Source: Synergistales bacterium (GTDB lineage: Bacteria; Synergistota; Synergistia; Synergistales; Thermovirgaceae). From it: a DNA stretch of 7,491 nucleotides. Each line of letters begins with the position of its first letter. The stretch's first letter is position 1. The notes under the pieces were generated by a model, which did no database searches, was not told the origin of the DNA, and saw only the letters and a program-made list of their open reading frames with translations. A program made the translations under genes and the position numbers. The stretch lies in assembly GCA_018434645.1 (NCBI GenBank), contig JAHDOX010000070.1, positions 1-7,491 on the forward strand. Reading direction: 5' to 3'. Shown piece by piece: positions 6,292 to 7,491 of this stretch.

Positions 6292-6801
6292 CTAAAGCAA
6301 CAGGAATTTGTCGAACTGGAGTACCCTTACGCCATCTTCGGTCTTAACGTATTTCCCTGTCAAGTTTACAACCTTGGGGCCTACACGAAGCCTGACCATC
6401 TCCTGTTGCCCCGAAGGATCGAACCTGAGCCGGATTCTGAAGATGTCTTTTCCCTTATTATTTTTGTCATTATTACCTTTCGGTAGATCCACCTGCACAA
6501 AAAAGAAGTTGCTGTTTACATGGATCTTGATTCCTTTGTTTCCGTTTCCGAAAATACCTGACCCTCCATCCAATTTCAGATGCAAAGATGAGCCCGCGGG
6601 CAAATCCGTTTCTCCCCGTATGTGCAATTTCGAGCCTCTGACGCTGACTTCCGTTATCTTGAGAAGTGAAAATTTTCCCCCCTTTTCGGGGCCTTTCGCA
6701 AAAGTCTCATGAACTAAAGGGGTAAACACCGTAAGGGCAAACACACAGACAAGGGAAATCATCCAGCCTTTCGGCTTTCTCAGGTTGCAAATTTTGTTCA
6801 T
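6292..6801 (-). CDS. Small exported protein of unknown function, probably all-beta
   Basis: I do not recognise this 169-residue protein. A typical Sec signal peptide is visible: basic n-region (NKICNLRKPKGW), hydrophobic core at about 14-30 (MISLVCVFALTVF), and likely cleavage after THR-Phe-Ala at residue 35. The mature part of about 134 residues is rich in alternating hydrophobic and charged strands, for example LKITEVSVRGSKLHIRGE and SSLHLKLDGG. A Gly/Asn/Lys-rich loop (about 81-120, KGNNDKNNKGKD) interrupts it, and there is no Cys in the mature chain. This suggests a beta-sandwich, possibly Ig-like, secreted or periplasmic domain; that fold is an inference. The ATG at 6801 follows AAAGGAGG by eight bases. 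A second ATG at 6805 is out of frame and too close to that site. It lies between a nitroreductase gene and the reductase pair, with no evident functional link to either. Confidence 0.75.
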   Translation of the reverse strand: MNKICNLRKPKGWMISLVCVFALTVFTPLVHETFAKGPEKGGKFSLLKITEVSVRGSKLHIRGETDLPAGSSLHLKLDGGSGIFGNGNKGIKIHVNSNFFFVQVDLPKGNNDKNNKGKDIFRIRLRFDPSGQQEMVRLRVGPKVVNLTGKYVKTEDGVRVLQFDKFLLL

Positions 6802-6809
6802 TCATGGTT

Positions 6810-6817
6810 CCTCCTTT
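6810..6817 (-). promoter_or_regulatory. Ribosome binding site of the exported protein gene
   Basis: AAAGGAGG lies eight bases before the ATG at 6801. It separates the true start from the overlapping out-of-frame ATG at 6805-6803, which would be only four bases away. Confidence 0.8.
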
Positions 6818-6824
6818 CTTTCAT

Positions 6825-6855
6825 TAGAAACAGAAAAGGAAACGCGACCTGTCAA
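6825..6855 (-). promoter_or_regulatory. Candidate promoter of the exported protein gene
   Basis: A perfect -35 hexamer TTGACA is at 6855-6850 on the minus strand, in the 90-base gap after the nitroreductase stop. The best -10-like hexamer, TCTAAT, is about 21 bases downstream, longer than the ideal 17; at 17-18 bases only poor matches (TGTTTC, GTTTCT) occur. It could drive the exported protein and possibly the reductase genes beyond, but the weak -10 makes it tentative. Confidence 0.3.
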
Positions 6856-6891
6856 CATGAACCCGCCTGGAATATCTTCTTCCAAGACCCC

Positions 6892-7491
6892 TTATCGATG
6901 ATCGCATTCTCCGACCGGAATCAGATACAAGACATCTTCGGTCTCCGGAATTCCTGTCACATCAAGGACAGCGTCATCGTCGAACGCTCCGACGACGACG
7001 CTTCCCAAGCCGAGGGCCGTCGCCATGAGGCACAGGTTTTGGGCAGCATGACCGGCTTCGAGGTGGACATATTTTATGCCTCTTTCTCCATAAACTTTGG
7101 TGGTCCTTGTAAAAACCGCTGCTATGACAATTACAGCGGCTCCCCTCCCCACGGGATCCTGGCCAAAAGCCGCGTCTTGAAGGGCTTTCCCAAGGTCACC
7201 TTCTTTCACTGGTTGCAATGCATGTACCTCTGGTATGTATCTAAACAATCCAGGCGACAATTCTTCCATCCTTCTTGCCACAAGATACACTTCAAGGGGA
7301 TACGTTGCGCCTGCCGACGGAGCGGTTCTATAGCCTCTTTTGAAATCGGTTATACCTTGTGAGGCCCAAAGCAATTGCCCCGCATTTGCAAGAGACAGCG
7401 GCTTTTTTGTATATTTCCTGCAGGAACGTCTACCGGAGAGCGCAGCAGTAAGAGAGAAGCTTCCTGCCCTGTCTGGTTTCGGCAGGAGGAT
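6892..7491 (-). CDS. SagB-type nitroreductase family protein, 5' end outside the window
   Basis: The frame runs without a stop from the window edge to TAA at 6894-6892, giving 199 residues of an FMN-dependent nitroreductase-fold oxidoreductase. Near the visible start, LPKPDRAGSFSL is followed by GRRSCRKYTKKPLSL, the Arg-rich FMN phosphate-binding start of the family. Then come LLWASQGIT and RTAPSAGATYPLEVYLV, the hallmark of the SagB/ThcOx-like branch, and the C-terminal AGHAAQNLCLMATALGLG and YLIPVGE. Only the N-terminal tens of residues seem to be missing. A TTG at 7374 is not the start, because the conserved RRSxRxY motif lies upstream of it. SagB enzymes oxidise azolines in peptide toxin clusters, but many stand-alone members have unknown substrates; no cyclodehydratase or precursor peptide gene is seen here. 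Confidence 0.9.
   Translation of the reverse strand: MLLPKPDRAGSFSLTAALSGRRSCRKYTKKPLSLANAGQLLWASQGITDFKRGYRTAPSAGATYPLEVYLVARRMEELSPGLFRYIPEVHALQPVKEGDLGKALQDAAFGQDPVGRGAAVIVIAAVFTRTTKVYGERGIKYVHLEAGHAAQNLCLMATALGLGSVVVGAFDDDAVLDVTGIPETEDVLYLIPVGECDHR

Noticed and set aside
6256..6893. Ten-base inverted repeat AAGGGGTCTT at 6256-6265 and 6884-6893 flanking the exported protein gene
   Set aside because: Ten-base matches are expected several times by chance in a window this size; there is no transposase and no target duplication.
6892..7374. Start of the nitroreductase at TTG 7374
   Set aside because: Conserved family residues (RRSCRKY and LPKPDRAG) lie upstream in the same open frame, so the gene continues past the window edge.

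Overview
The window reads almost entirely on the minus strand and looks like chromosomal DNA of a strictly anaerobic, amino-acid-fermenting bacterium. The best marker is a selenoprotein reductase module of the glycine/sarcosine/betaine type. An AMIN-BcsB envelope protein and the general gene style suggest Synergistota, with Clostridia-type Firmicutes as the alternative. This assignment is an inference: no ribosomal or other phylogenetic marker is present apart from the SRP RNA and two tRNAs.

Layout, in the direction of transcription (right to left). At the right edge is the C-terminal part of a SagB-type nitroreductase (5' end outside the window). Next is a small exported protein of unknown function with a strong ribosome binding site. 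Then come two tightly coupled genes for substrate-specific component B of a glycine/sarcosine/betaine-type reductase: a GrdE/G/I-like proprotein with the Asn-Cys self-cleavage site, and a GrdB/F/H-like selenoprotein. The selenoprotein gene is split by an in-frame UGA (3847-3849) followed by an excellent bacterial SECIS hairpin. It should be read as one 436-residue protein, not two genes. The genes for the rest of this system (grdA, grdC, grdD, thioredoxin parts) are not in the window.

Further left is an 829-residue periplasmic, membrane-anchored protein with an N-terminal AMIN domain joined to a BcsB (cellulose synthase regulatory subunit) body. It is followed after 34 bases by tadA (tRNA adenosine deaminase). 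The tadA frame has no stop before the next gene and ends inside a tRNA-Ser(CGA) gene. A second tRNA-Ser(GGA) and the SRP (4.5S-type) RNA follow, so TadA, two serine tRNAs and SRP RNA form a translation/secretion RNA cluster resembling the tadA-scr neighbourhood of Bacillus. A possible protein start lies at the extreme left edge.

Functionally, the reductase pair would activate an amino acid or N-methylated amine through a pyruvoyl-type carbonyl and reduce it with selenocysteine, feeding acetyl-phosphate formation through subunits encoded elsewhere. The most notable points are the recoded UGA with its SECIS, the isolation of the component B pair, the AMIN-BcsB fusion without a visible synthase, and the tadA/tRNA overlap. 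I saw no mobile element, CRISPR array or clearly new multi-gene system.
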